A stretch of 64,000 bases of DNA from Aspergillus flavus (lineage: Eukaryota > Ascomycota > Eurotiomycetes > Eurotiales > Aspergillaceae): NCBI RefSeq assembly GCF_009017415.1, contig NC_092405.1, positions 3,658,001 through 3,722,000 of the forward strand, given 5' to 3'. The position numbers and the translations under genes are program-made. Position 1 is the stretch's first letter; each line of letters opens with the position of its first letter. The notes under the pieces were generated by a model. It saw nothing but the letters and a program-made list of their open reading frames with translations. It did not search any database and was not told the DNA's origin. Below, piece after piece: positions 35,653 through 46,683 of this stretch.

Positions 35653-36165
35653 CTTATCGCCTGCTAGGATTGTTATGAATATCTTTTCAATCAACAACAA
35701 TGAGACATGGGGTAGTCATACCGGAGATATCAATTTTCGAGTTATGGGGAGGAAAATCAGTAATGAACTTTTATCACGATTATAACAACAGGGGCAGGCA
35801 GAAGGTGAGGGAGAGAGAAAACACTACCCAGAAGAGGTTTGGAGGCTTAAATACTCGAAAGCCTAACAACCTCAAGATCCGCTCGCTAGCCCCTTGCATT
35901 GTACCGATATTGGTACTATTGATGCTATTAATAATAGTATTGCCGATCGGCCGATCGGCCGATCTTCGAGCTCGTAAAGCCGAGAGCTCCAAGATCCACG
36001 TGGAACTCAAAAATAAAAAGTCCATAATAGTAAATTCAACCACCGTCCTGTTTAGGCAATGCAGTGTGGTATAGGGGAGTAGTATATCAGATCGATACAG
36101 ATGGAAGCCCGACCCACCCCCATTCGTTATCATCTCTCTGCTCCGCTTCGCACCCGGCCACCGAG
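35653..36165. other. Intergenic with palindromic tandem repeat
   Basis: Upstream region of the TIL-like gene. A plus-strand open stretch at 35700-36074 has no family feature. The only notable element is the palindrome at 35943-35964, listed separately. Confidence 0.4.
35943..35964. repeat. Tandem GATCGGCC palindrome
   Basis: The 8-bp unit GATCGGCC is repeated 2.5 times. Positions 35945-35964 form a perfect 20-bp palindrome, GATCGGCCGATCGGCCGATC. It could extrude a cruciform or bind a dimeric or zinc-cluster protein. It lies about 290 bp upstream of the TIL-like gene. Confidence 0.6.
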
Positions 36166-36179
36166 AAAAAAACAAAAAA
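36166..36179 (-). terminator. RNA polymerase III T-run terminators
   Basis: On the minus strand, five bases after the tRNA-like 3' end, there is a run of six T, then G, then seven T. This is a canonical Pol III termination signal for the adjacent tRNA-like gene. Confidence 0.65.
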
Positions 36180-36183
36180 GACA

Positions 36184-36254
36184 GGCCCGAACCTCGCGCA
36201 GTCACTGCTTTGGGTGAACCCTAAGCGCGAATCATACCACTAGACCATCCGGGC
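36184..36254 (-). tRNA. tRNA-Pro(AGG)-like gene with 18-nt intron, T-arm missing
   Basis: Acceptor 5' strand GCCCGGA (36254-36248), then TG and a D-arm of the tRNA-Pro type (GTCTAGTGGTATGATT). The anticodon stem CGCGC/GCGCG pairs perfectly and the loop TTAGGG...T carries anticodon AGG. An 18-nt intron (TTCACCCAAAGCAGTGAC) sits at the canonical 37/38 position. After the stem comes AGG and directly TTCGGGC, which pairs with the acceptor 5' strand (one G-U), then discriminator C and a T-run. The whole T-arm, including a normal B-box, is absent. Either a precise internal deletion has made this a pseudogene, or it is a T-armless tRNA. Confidence 0.7.
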
Positions 36255-36662
36255 AAGTTGTTGAAAGATGACGCTAATCTGCATATCTGAGAGGGCGCAT
36301 AAAAGGGCTCGCATCAGTTGGAAATAATTTCAATTCATGATTAATCGATCGATGGTATAGGAACATACATGGGTGGTTAGTTTTTGAGTTCGAGGAATAT
36401 AGTTAGATTGCCCGTCTATGGCCAGTCAGTGTGCCTGAAGCCTCCTTGTGAGGTTGTATTAAGACTATACAATCGGTCTACAGTACTTACTAGAAACCTC
36501 GGTTATATATATATATATATATATATTGTGAGCCGGTGTTATTGGGGGGATAATACTATGAAGATTAGTTATATGAGTTGGACATCTTCATGCTGACATA
36601 GTAGTAGCTTTGAGGCATAGTATATGCCTTTCTTTCGTTCACCGACGACACAAGACCTTCAA
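36255..36662. other. Intergenic with a TA microsatellite
   Basis: Contains (TA)11 at 36504-36526. It also holds the 3' flank of the DUF4038 gene. No gene seen. Confidence 0.5.
36504..36526. repeat. (TA)11 dinucleotide microsatellite
   Basis: An uninterrupted TA repeat of 23 bases, directly read. Likely polymorphic in length between strains. Confidence 0.9.
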
Positions 36663-38333
36663 CTAATGAATCGCATCTAGGACCAGCACCCATTCTGCAT
36701 GCCCACTTGTCGTAGGCGGCGTGAACGTCTTCACAGTCACGCTCTCTCCACACTGTGTATAGCTAAATTGGCTATACGCACCACTCAACGGATCATACCA
36801 GCTTGCCTCCACGTCGCAAGAGATCAGACTCTTTGTCTCAATCTGGAACGGCTCCCCTGTGGGAGTGTACACCATGATCCAGTCACCGCCACTATCCCTT
36901 GTCGCCGTGACTCTTGTATCATCCGTGCCAACATTTCCAACTATAATGTCCTGCGCTGGTACACGGCTGAAATAGGTCGTATTCCCTCTGTCCATTATAA
37001 CCTTTTTGATCCACTGCATCTGGCTGGATCCCGGTAGCACCAAATCCTCCAACCAGTTCTCACTTGGACCACTACCGTCGGAGTCGAAAAGTCCGGGGAT
37101 AATGCACTGCTGGATGGCGTTCGCCCCGTAAGTTAAGCCCGCTGCACCCGAGAACACCTAGTTTCGTCAGTCCTGTCTCTGACCACTCACTATCACCACC
37201 CCATAAGACTGTCCGTAGTGGATACGAAGCTTACCGCTTGCCAGCTTCCAATCCGCACATCACTCGCATTCCAAAATGCCTCACTACTATTACCATTATT
37301 ATACCTGTTCTCATAGTGCGCTTCATTATCGATGACCGGCCGTGCACGACCCCCAGGCACTGATCCCGCCGCGTACATGAGTTCCACAGGTTCCCACCCA
37401 CGCCGACAATTCCACCAAGGGATCGGAGGGTTCGGCGGGTAGTCTGCATGACCAGATTGGCTGGCATCCAAGGTAAGCCACGTTCGGTTACCGAAGAAAG
37501 CGTGTGCAAGTGCGAGCGGCCCGCCTGTGAACCATTGGTTTGTGGGGTGGATTGACATGAGTGGTGACCACGTTGTGGCATTTTGGGCTGATGTCGCAGC
37601 AATCGCTTCTCGCTCGCCGGCGACGATGCCATTTGCCAAGTCATCGTAGACCGGGGACCAGTCCGTGACCTCGTAAGTGGTGGGAGCGCCACCGTTCGTA
37701 TAGTCGGCCTTGACGGCTGTCTTGTTTTGCCAATATGGGTTCGTGTCGCCGACGAGGGTCTTTGGGAGATAGGGATATCGTTGACCGAGGAATTTTCCGA
37801 ATGGATATGCGGTGCTGGTGTTGAGTACACTACCCGAGTTGTCTATTACTTGTTAGACTGATATGAACGGCGTTTGGAAACGGTTTGACTTAAGACGCAC
37901 CACTGCCATGCACATATTTCCCCCATGCAGGGACCATGCAGATCCGGATGTCTTTACTCCATGCCAACTCAACGATCGAGTCGACGTAAGCCCAATAGGC
38001 CTCGTTAGGCTTTGTAACATCATCGTTTATGAAAGGCAGGTCACCATTCCGGTTGGGACTATCGATGCCTGCCTGGGTGAAGCCAACAGCCAGAACCATC
38101 GTAAATCCCTTGCCAGCTCGGTCCGACAGGTATGTCTCAGCTTCACTAAAGTTCAGGCGATGGAATAATAGCCATGCTGTGTCCGCCTGCCAGAAGAATG
38201 GCTTCGCATCAGAGTCCTGGAGGAACCGACCATTGGAGGACGGGGTGATGGCATACTCTGCGGGTACCTGCCAGGCTGCTATCGCTTGCAAGATTGGGAG
38301 CGCGATATAAAAGAGAGCGGATTTGAGCAGCAT
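36663..38333 (-). CDS. Secreted DUF4038 (GH140 apiosidase-like) glycosidase with C-terminal collagen-binding-like domain
   Basis: 511 aa from three exons: 38333-37901, 37842-37235 and 37157-36663. The introns are 58 nt (GTGCGT...AATAG, phase 1) and 77 nt (GTAAGC...CTAG, phase 0). The signal peptide covers residues 1-20 (MLLKSALFYIALPILQAIAA). A TIM-barrel start follows: NGRFLQDSDAKPFFWQADTA and HRLNFSEAETYLSDRAGKGF are hallmarks of DUF4038. The middle exon carries PVIDNEAHYENRY with the probable nucleophile Glu and YANGSV-like packing. After splicing, QAVFSGAAGLTYGANAI follows. The last 90 residues match the small beta domain PF12904. GH140 members release apiose-type branches of pectin; the exact substrate is unknown. 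Divergent from the GH43 gene 617 bp away. Confidence 0.88.
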
Positions 38334-38950
38334 AGTTGGTGTTTAGCCAATTGGCATAACTATTCCAGTTTCTGTCAAAGCCTTTCTATCCAGCATGGTG
38401 CAAAGCCTCGGGCTTTTGAAGCTTTTAGTAGTTATTTCATTATCTCAGATGAGCATGGAACTCGAAGAGAACGGCTTTTTCGGTAATTTTCCCTGGGTAG
38501 CTACCAGAGGCCACGGGGACGAATTCCCACCAATTATAGATCTTTAGTATCTTTATATGATTAAGCACGTTGCTGCTCAACATAACACTAACAATTAGAT
38601 AGTTCAATGCGCGGGACGTGGGTAAATGTAGATCTACCCCGCAATCTCGCTCGACATGGGGATATATATAGGGCTGACTCAATTAGGCAATTCGTAGAGA
38701 ATAGGAGCCAGAATAGGATAGTCTAAGCACTACTGCTCTCTACCTAGGCTACTAGACATTGGGGAATAAGCTGAGTGCACGGCCTCACAAAACAGATCCT
38801 TTCTCGGGAGCCTTTGAACCGACGATGAAGATAGTCCACCAACCATAGTGGAGAAGATTGGAGAACATTCAACTAGCTAGATTCCGATGCTTTTTCAACC
38901 TTCATCCCAGGTAATTTTCGCTCTATCTCGCAATCCTCATTGTACCCAAC
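38334..38950. promoter_or_regulatory. Divergent promoter between two secreted glycosidase genes
   Basis: 617 bp separates the DUF4038 and GH43 start codons. A TATA-like GATATATATAGGG lies at about 38651-38663 facing the GH43 gene. The layout suggests joint control by plant cell-wall sugars. No XlnR-type site was found with confidence. Confidence 0.45.
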
Positions 38951-40739
38951 ATGACAGAAATATTATTTGCGTTCATGCTCTTAGGCAGTCTGGCCCTGGG
39001 AAATGTCACAGATCAAAATAGTACATACACCGACCCAATTCTTCCCGGCTTCCATCCAGACCCTAGTTGTATATTCGTTCCGTCCTGGGATAACACCTAT
39101 TTCTGTGCCTCGAGTAGCTTTAACGTCTTTCCTGGGATACCCATTCACGCTTCCAAAGACCTCCGGAATTGGAAACTGATAGGAAATGCTATCTCGCGGC
39201 CGGAGATGCTGCCCAGGTTGGCCACTACAATCAAGGATACAAGTGGAATATGGGCACCCACACTTAGGTACCGTGAAGGTAGCGACAGCACCAACGAAAA
39301 TGGAAGTGATCATGGTAAAGGGAGATTTTGGATTAGTACGACCCTGGTTTTTGATAATTTGGCTGCCGATGATGAATCGCGTTGGGACAATTTCGTGATA
39401 AGCACCGATGACCCATTTGAGCCTGATAGCTGGACAGATCCCGTGCATTTCGACTTCGGTGGATACGATACCTCGTTATTCTGGGACGACGATGGACAGG
39501 TCTACGTAACGGGAAGTCATGAATATAAAGTCTGGCCTGGGATACAGACCGCGACTATCAACCTGGAGACAGGTGAAACAGGGCCTTGGGAAAACCCATG
39601 GAATGGCGCTGGAGGGCTAGCACCAGAGGGTCCGCATCTATACAAGAAGGACGATTATTATTACCTAATGCTGGCAGAAGGAGGAACTGGAGAAGGACAT
39701 ATGGTCACTATGGCGCGGTCGAGAGATATCAACGGACCTTATGAGCCTGCGCCTCATAATCCCGTTCTATCTAATGCCAATACCACTGCCTTTTTCCAGG
39801 CTGTGGGGCATGCTGATCTGTTTCAGAATGTCCATGGTAGTTGGTGGGCAGTCGCCTTGTCAACGCGGTCAGGACCCGATTTCAAAAATTATCCGATGGG
39901 AAGAGAGACAGTTCTGACGCCCGTTCAATGGGAAAAGGGCGAGTGGCCAATCTTTCAGAACGTAAGTGGGATCACCAGCGGATGGGAACTCCCCCTCAGA
40001 GCCTATACTTGTCTCGGACGGCGAGGGTCCTTATGTCGATAGCCCTGATCATCTTACCTTCCCGCCGAACTCGACACTGCCGTTGCATCTGATACACTGG
40101 CGCCTCCCAACGCCCGATACATATCTTATATCACCGCCAGGAAATGAGAACTCACTAGTACTCCGTTCATCAGTTCTTAATCTAACTTCTACCAATGGAC
40201 TATCCACCAGCGGGAAAGGCCAAACATTCATCAGCCGGCGACAAACAGACAGTCTATTCACCTATCAACTAGACATCAACGCTTCCAATCTGCGAAACAA
40301 GGAAGACGAGGTAGGGGTCAGCATATTCTTGACGGAAGCATACCATTTCGACCTAGGGATCGTTCTTCTTCCACAGACAGACAGGAATGACACGTCCGGT
40401 GAACTTGCACCCTATGTACGGTTCCGTGGAATGTCGGGTTATTCTGTCCCTGAGACTGTGTTTCCGTTTCCACAGTACTTGTCTATTGATTCACCGATTA
40501 CTCTGGAAATCAAGGCGTTTAACTGGACACATTACTGCTTTGCGGCAGGGCCGCGCGATGCTAGGCATCTTATACAGACATATGGGATTGCGCGTGGAGA
40601 GCAGCTGAGTGCGGGTTTTACCGGGACGTTGGTGGGTCCTTATGCAACGACAAACGGCCGGGAGGGAAGTCAGAATGGGGAGTTTGAGGTGGCCGTTGGG
40701 AATTGGACATATTTGCCACAAGGGCAGATTATCAATTAG
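38951..40739 (+). CDS. Secreted GH43 beta-xylosidase/arabinofuranosidase-like enzyme, apparent frameshift
   Basis: The N-terminal frame from 38951 has a signal peptide (about residues 1-18). The GH43 five-blade propeller shows catalytic Asp37 (LPGFHPDPSC), Asp173 (GGYDTSLFWDD) and acid Glu226 (GLAPEGPHLYK). After GITSGWELP the frame runs to a stop at about 40042. The C-terminal GH43 beta-sandwich domain continues in the +1 frame (ILVSDGEGPYV to GNWTYLPQGQ) up to 40739. Dropping one C from the C5 run at 39991-39995 joins them cleanly through the conserved GW-LP motif. A 40-nt intron (39962-40001, GTAAGT...AGAG) would also restore frame, but it is very short and would delete the conserved motif. 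So this is probably an allele broken by a homopolymer indel or a sequence error. Confidence 0.8.
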
Positions 40740-40903
40740 GATGGGAGCCACGATTTGCTGGTGTCTTAGAACGTCATACGGTATGATTCTACTTGATAGA
40801 GACCATAATGATGGAGAAGTAGGCTTATCCAGGTAACATTTACATTGAAAACAAGATAACAGGGTTTATAACATATTTCAACTAGCTATCCAGTCGCTAC
40901 TCG

Positions 40904-43426
40904 CTACTCCCCACATAAGCCTAGGTCCCGCCATAGACTGTCGGTAAATGCCGAGCTTTCCTGAAGAAATGGGGCATCGTTCAGCTGTGTACTCTCATTA
41001 TCGGAGAGGTTTAATACAGCACCCGCAGTGGAAGCTGGAACAGGCCACATTCCGTCTAACGAAAAGAAGTCACACTCCCCGGATATAACCTCTTGCAAAG
41101 TTTCCATTTCTGACCACGATGGAGGCTCGTTAACCACTGCTTCCTCACTATTTGAATCTGCGGCAGGCAGTGACTTCGGCGGATTAGGCTCCTGATCTCG
41201 AGGCAAGCTTTCGATGGAAGGAAAGTTGGTAAAGGAACAGGGGCCTTCTAGAGCTCCACGGCCTGTCGAGATAGAATAGTCCACAACAGCAACAAGCTCA
41301 AAATAAACAGCTGGTTTCCGACTAAGCAGCTCCGATAAACCTCCCTTAGGGTACCGATCGACCGAAGATATAGCCGATTGAGACTTTCCATCCGAAGACT
41401 GGTCTCGCTGTTTCGAGGGCCCCAAGCCACAGCGGGATACAGACGCGTCGAAAACGCGCACAATGTCTCGAATCCAGGCGGAGATATAAGCGACATCGTA
41501 CCGTATGCTATAGAGACGGGATATCTCTGTGTAAAACTTAAGGAGCTGTTCTTGACGATGTCGGTCTATGTCGTTGCGACTCAGTCGAAGGTTGATATTT
41601 AACAGTATTTGAGGCGCAACGGTGTATGCGACCACCCCGATCGGTAGTTGGCCCGCGGTGCCGTCGATCACGAATCTTTTTACTCTTTCGTTCACGGTGG
41701 TGAGAGCATCCATCAAGTCGAGTTCTGAGGCTTCGAGATCTTGGGTGGTGGACTCTCCGTTCTTTTGAGCGGAAAGGCAGAAGGATATGTATTGATAGAG
41801 TACTAGACGGGCGGATCTAGAAAAGAAAGTAAGAACACATTTAGTCCAGTGACCCTCGTAGCATGGTATCTTCAGCTCTTACTGGTAGTATAATGAGGTC
41901 AATTGACAATAAAAGACAACCGAGTGGTGCCACCGGGAATCAGATGGAGATACCTGAATCATGTGTTTCGATTCCCAGTAATGGAGACTCTCTCTAAGGT
42001 CATCAGTGCGAGCCGATATAAGCGCCAGGGCGTGTTCAAGGTTCTGAGGATCCGCTGGAGGATAAACCGTCATAAGTTGTAGGGTCACCGCTGCAGCGAA
42101 GTGGCACTGGCTCGTTAGGATTTCAATCAGCTTTTTCTTGGTCGTCGCGTCGTAGACCTCCGAGGCGTGAACCTCATCTTCCAAGTCTTCACACATGAGG
42201 GGAGAATGTGATGCTACATCAAAGTGAGATGGATGAATCTGGAGAGATCGTCGCACTCCCAAAGAGAGTAGCCTGTCGCGAAGGATTAAGCACCACCACA
42301 GACGTTTAAGCCTAACTCGAGTAGTCTTTTGATTGACAGGGTAACGATGATACGCATGGGCATTCACTGCGCGAGCGTGCTGTATTCCAAGTGCTAGCCA
42401 CATTGTGTTGCTAAGCTGATCCGTGCTACAGCACCGATACGTGAGCAGAATTGCAGCCTGACAAAGCCGAAGCTGATCGTCCTCGAGGTTGAAATCATAA
42501 ATCAACTGGCTCTCTGTTTAGTGCGTCTTTCGTGGCAAGCTGTGGGGGCATGAGAGTTCGGTACCTTAGCGCGCTTGTAGAAAGTATCCCGGAGAGAGAT
42601 GATTGATTGCGCACCGCTTCGTTTTACATACTCGACGGGAAGATACTGCGGTGTTGTCAGTGAAGATATATGTGGTTTAAAACAAAGACGTAGACATACA
42701 CTGCTCGCGACAAATAACATTGCCTGGAAGGTGAGCAAGGAGAAGGGCTTGCCTCGTTCTCGCTGGCGGAACATAGCCCAGAATTCAGCCTCATTAATTA
42801 CGGGCAGGCAAGGATGCACATAGAGAAAGTAATGGGAAATGAGAGTCTCAAGAAATTCACCAGACGGTACATTGAAACACTTCTGTGAATCCAGGTAGGC
42901 AATATCTGATGGTGGCAAACGATGCAGATTGGGGACAGTTAGGTAGGGGTAGTATGCAAAAGGGACCAATGTCGAAGCTATTGATTCCCTGGAACCTACA
43001 TTTGATTAGTGGCTAGATCACAACAGTGATAACGACGGGCAATGAGACTATACTGGAATTTGGAATTTGACGTGGTGCCGGCTTCAGGCAGACAGCGTTA
43101 TTATCCCTTCCCTGTTCCCTAGTGTCGTGCGTATCCTGGGAACCATCTTCAAGCCTGCTTTCCGACGAGCGATCGTTGTCACGTTCATGCTTTGGTGCAA
43201 GGCAGCGAGGCAGTTTTCTCGGAGGGAGAACGCAGGCCCAGCCGTCCAGACGGCAGTTGACGCATGGTGGCCCTTCGATCGCCAGGTTACAACGCACCTT
43301 CCTACGTCGACAATGCTGGCATGCAAGAGCCGCCCGACGGGTTCGCCGGGTTCTTTGTCCATGGGCAATATCTGCAGACCCGTCGACCACCTGACGAGGT
43401 GAGTTAGGTAAGAAATGTGTGCTCAT
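40904..43426 (-). CDS. Zn(II)2Cys6 transcription factor, FarA/CTF1-like
   Basis: 779 aa from four exons: 43426-43054, 42995-42565, 42505-41883 and 41816-40904. Intron phases all agree. The first donor (GTATAG) is weak and is the least sure junction. ATG 43426 is chosen; the frame reaches further only through a TTG. Binuclear cluster Cys are at 36, 39, 46, 55, 58 and 65 (CX2CX6CX8CX2CX6C). The stretch CRRRKVRC ... PPCVNCRLDGWAC is typical of the FarA/CTF1 group, which binds CCTCGG. A fungal-TF middle homology region spans exons 2-3 (HYFLYVHPCLPVINEAEF, RLWWCLILRDRLLSLGVRR). It is divergent from the P450 across 509 bp, so it may control the P450-ADH-decarboxylase unit or the adjacent GH43 gene. 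Confidence 0.88.
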
Positions 43427-43935
43427 GGTCAAGACTACAACCGATACACCCTACGCATCTGGGTGGGAGTTCAGATGCAGTTCGCATAATGGCGATATTC
43501 CCGAGTTCAGATCAGTGTCTTTCTTTCCCCGCAGTTCCGGTTGGTTTAACTCTAAATATGGAACTAAACTGTGGGGTTAAAGGTAATTCAGTATACGAAA
43601 GGACGGTCGTCGATCCATCCGAACATATCAGGTTATGAACGACGCTGATCGTCGGCACAAATGTAACCCCGGTCCTCCGAGCCAAGGGCAAGCTGCATAA
43701 GAAGTGCACAAGCTGACGAAAGGATTGGGTGCCCGCTTTTGACGCCGTGGGCCGGGCCTCGGTTATCCACAACATTCCACGCGCAGCTCCTCATTCGTTC
43801 AAGGCGCGAAGAACATGTTGCAACGTAAGCAATAGCCGCCGTTGTCAGAGTTATATAGGCGTCTTAAAAAAGGCAGGAACTGGGAAGGGCCAAGACGGTC
43901 GGAATACTCATTGATCTAACACATCTATTGTACGA
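43427..43935. promoter_or_regulatory. Shared promoter of the zinc-cluster regulator and P450, with a CCTCGG site
   Basis: 509 bp between divergent ATGs. CCTCGG occurs at 43757-43762, the hexamer recognised by FarA/CTF1-type factors, which fits the regulator's zinc-cluster type and hints at autoregulation. One hexamer alone is weak evidence. Confidence 0.45.
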
Positions 43936-45920
43936 ATGGATACATTGTGGATCTTGGCATTTTCCAGCGGCGTGGCCACGCACCTGCTCCTTTATCGATC
44001 CGGCGAGTGGGACATTAAAGCGCCTCGTATCGTGAAGATATACACCCTACTTGGTGCAACCCTCGTCTATCTGGAACGTGCTGATTTACTAGATGGTTTC
44101 CCGGTTAGCACGCGTCCGAAATGGGGAATTGCAGTCATCTTATATCACATCTTCGGAGTCTACGCTAGTATGCTCTTTTATCGCGCCTTTTGGCATCGTC
44201 TTTGCGGCTTCCCCGGGCCATTTCTTGCCAGGCTTTCGAATTTCTACGTGACCTCACTTTCTGCCAAGAGACTACATCTCTACGAGGAGGTTCAAAAGCT
44301 GCATCAGCAGTATGGCGACTATGTTCGATTAGGTAATTCTCGTTCTGGCTGCTTCTCATTACCGGTTTAACACATTTTCATGATATATTTAATAGGTCCG
44401 ACTGAACTCTCGATTGCCGATCCTCAAGCCGTAAAAGCCCTCTACAGTGGCCAGGCCAAAGTGACCAAAGGACCATGGTATACCGTGTTGGAGCCCCGAG
44501 TATCTCTCCAAATGTCGAGAGACAAAAAAGAACACGCACGCCGCAGAAAGGTGTGGGATCAGGGCTTTAGTTCCAAAGGTGCGTGAATATGCCGTATTAC
44601 CCCATGCTCCATGTGTTCTAACCCCATGGTAATTCAGCACTGCGCGACTATGAACCTCGTGTTTCTCATTACGCCAAGCAGCTTCTTGAAGCTGTCCGCA
44701 AGAATGTTGGCAAACCGATGGATATGGCGAAGTGGTTCAATTACTACAGCTTCGATGTCATGGGCGATCTGTCCTTTGGAAAATCCTTTAACATGCTGGC
44801 TGGAGGGCAAGATACATACTTCTCGACTCAGCTGCATGCAGATATGAAGAGTATTGGTCTGTTTAGCCACCTGACATGGCTATTTCCGTTTTTCAAAAGA
44901 ATCCCTATTCTCAATAAGGATTACCTCAAGTTCTGGGATTGGGTTGGAGGCAGGGTGGAGGAGAGAATCAAAGTATGACAAGGTTCTCGGTTTTATGACA
45001 GAAAAACAAACTAAAATTCAGCAGAATGACCCAGATCGCCCAGACGTGTTCTCTTGGATCCTTGACGCTTTTCAAAATGGCCCAAAGACGAAGCAGGATC
45101 ACCTTGACCTCCACGGTGACGCATACCTGATTATTGTTGCAGGAAGGTAAGGGGGCTCACTCACGCGCTCTAATCGTTATCAATTCACAATAGACTAATA
45201 TATGTAGTGATACTACTGCTGCCACCTTGACTAATCTGTTCTTCCATCTCGTGGTCGATCACACCTGGCAAGCAAAGCTCCAGGAAGAACTAGACGCATT
45301 GCCTGAGTTGACCCAGGAGAAAGTGACAGGTGTTAAGTTACTGGACGCACTTATCAATGAAACCCTGCGGTTGCATCCTGCTGTGCCATCCGGTACCCAA
45401 CGATTGACTCCTCCGGAGGGTCTCCAGATCGGTGATAAGTATATACCTGGTGACGTGATGGTGTGCATACCGACGCACACATTATTTCGAGGTAGGTGAT
45501 TAACCTACGGAATCACCTACACAATACAAAGGGATGCTTACAACTTTTAGACGAACGAGCCTTTGTCCGGCCGGACGAATTCCTTCCACAGAGATGGATG
45601 ACACAGCCGGAGCTCGTAAAAGACGCGTCCGTCTTCATCCCATTCAATGCGGGTATGTTCGACGGACTCATGATTTTTATAGAGACAATTGCTTTCAGAG
45701 CGCTTCTTCTCTGCGATACTAATGCATATACCTAGGTCCGTATTCCTGCGTTGGGAAGCAACTTGCCCTGATGGAGCTCCGTCGCGTGACTGCCGAGATA
45801 TTGACGAGATATGATGTTGAATTTGCCCAAGGGCAAACAACTGAGGATTTCCTGGATGGTAAGAGAGATACATTTACTCTGGTAACTGCGCCTTTGAAGT
45901 TGGTATTCCGTGAGAGGTGA
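43936..45920 (+). CDS. Cytochrome P450 monooxygenase, seven exons
   Basis: Model of 536 aa. Exons: 43936-44332, 44396-44578, 44638-44972, 45022-45146, 45208-45491, 45551-45652 and 45736-45920. All splice phases agree. The 49-nt intron 44973-45021 (GTATGA...CTAAAATTCAG) resolves an apparent frameshift and yields VEERIK-QNDPDRPDVFSW. The N-terminus has several hydrophobic helices (residues 1-20 and 60-85) for ER anchoring. It also carries the proline hinge GFPGPFLARL, I-helix AGSDTTA (345-351), ExxR as ETLR (398-401), the PQRW meander, and the haem loop FNAGPYSCVGKQLA with Cys480. It oxidises a small organic substrate with NADPH reductase. Its neighbours, an ADH and a PSD-like decarboxylase, suggest a shared pathway. 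The CYP family cannot be assigned here. Confidence 0.92.
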
Positions 45921-46683
45921 TAAACAATCTCCGGAACGTGTGAAAGAAACTTGTTCAGTATAACTCTACATGAACCTGGCCATTTACAGTACATTTATTG
46001 CGTATTCGCCAGAGCAGTCAATATTCCATAAGTCAATCCGCTTGCATTGCTTTTACTGTGACGTCTTGGCATTCTATGTATGGAAATGTGGAAATGCGTG
46101 AGGGATTAGCCTTCTAACCGCAGGATACAACACTATATAAATCAAAGTTAATTAGGTTATATCACAGAGGAATGATTCTTTCCCATTTACATGGCCTTTA
46201 ATTTTCTAGCGTATTCTCCTAGCACTCATTTCAAGCGTAATTAGAATCTGTTTCATCGAACGGTCCTGCCAAGATATGTTGATTCCGGCACCAACCTGAA
46301 GAATGCATGACTGAGTCCAATGAAAACTTACCAAGTATGATACCTAAAAGCACAGGAACCATACATTACAAATGGGTCAAATAATTTAAGTCACAACAGA
46401 ATGTACTCATCAAAAACCATCCACTACCGGGCGAACAGTGACTTATACGCTGTTTAATGTGGATAAATCTCTAACCTAGGTATCGGGCCGAGGCATAAAG
46501 ATAAGCTTCATCACGTATGTTATTCAACCCCGCGCCAAAACAAGTCTTAACTGGCATGCAGGAGAAATCCTAGTTTATTTATCAGATAATGGTCTCCACT
46601 GTGACCAAAAGAAACATTCAAACCACCTTAGCCTTCCTAATCCACCCTTATTGTGAGAGAACCTTGTGAAAAAAAAATAAAGA
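45921..46683. other. Intergenic, AT-rich; ADH promoter
   Basis: No gene seen in about 760 bp. It holds the P450 3' flank and the promoter of the dehydrogenase. An A-rich run immediately precedes the ATG at 46684. Confidence 0.5.

Noticed and set aside
35700..36205. Open frames on both strands over the palindrome and tRNA-like region
   Set aside because: They run through the tRNA-like gene and T-runs and have no protein-family features.
39962..39999. 38-nt intron GTAAGT...CTCAG in the GH43 gene
   Set aside because: It does not restore the reading frame and is too short.
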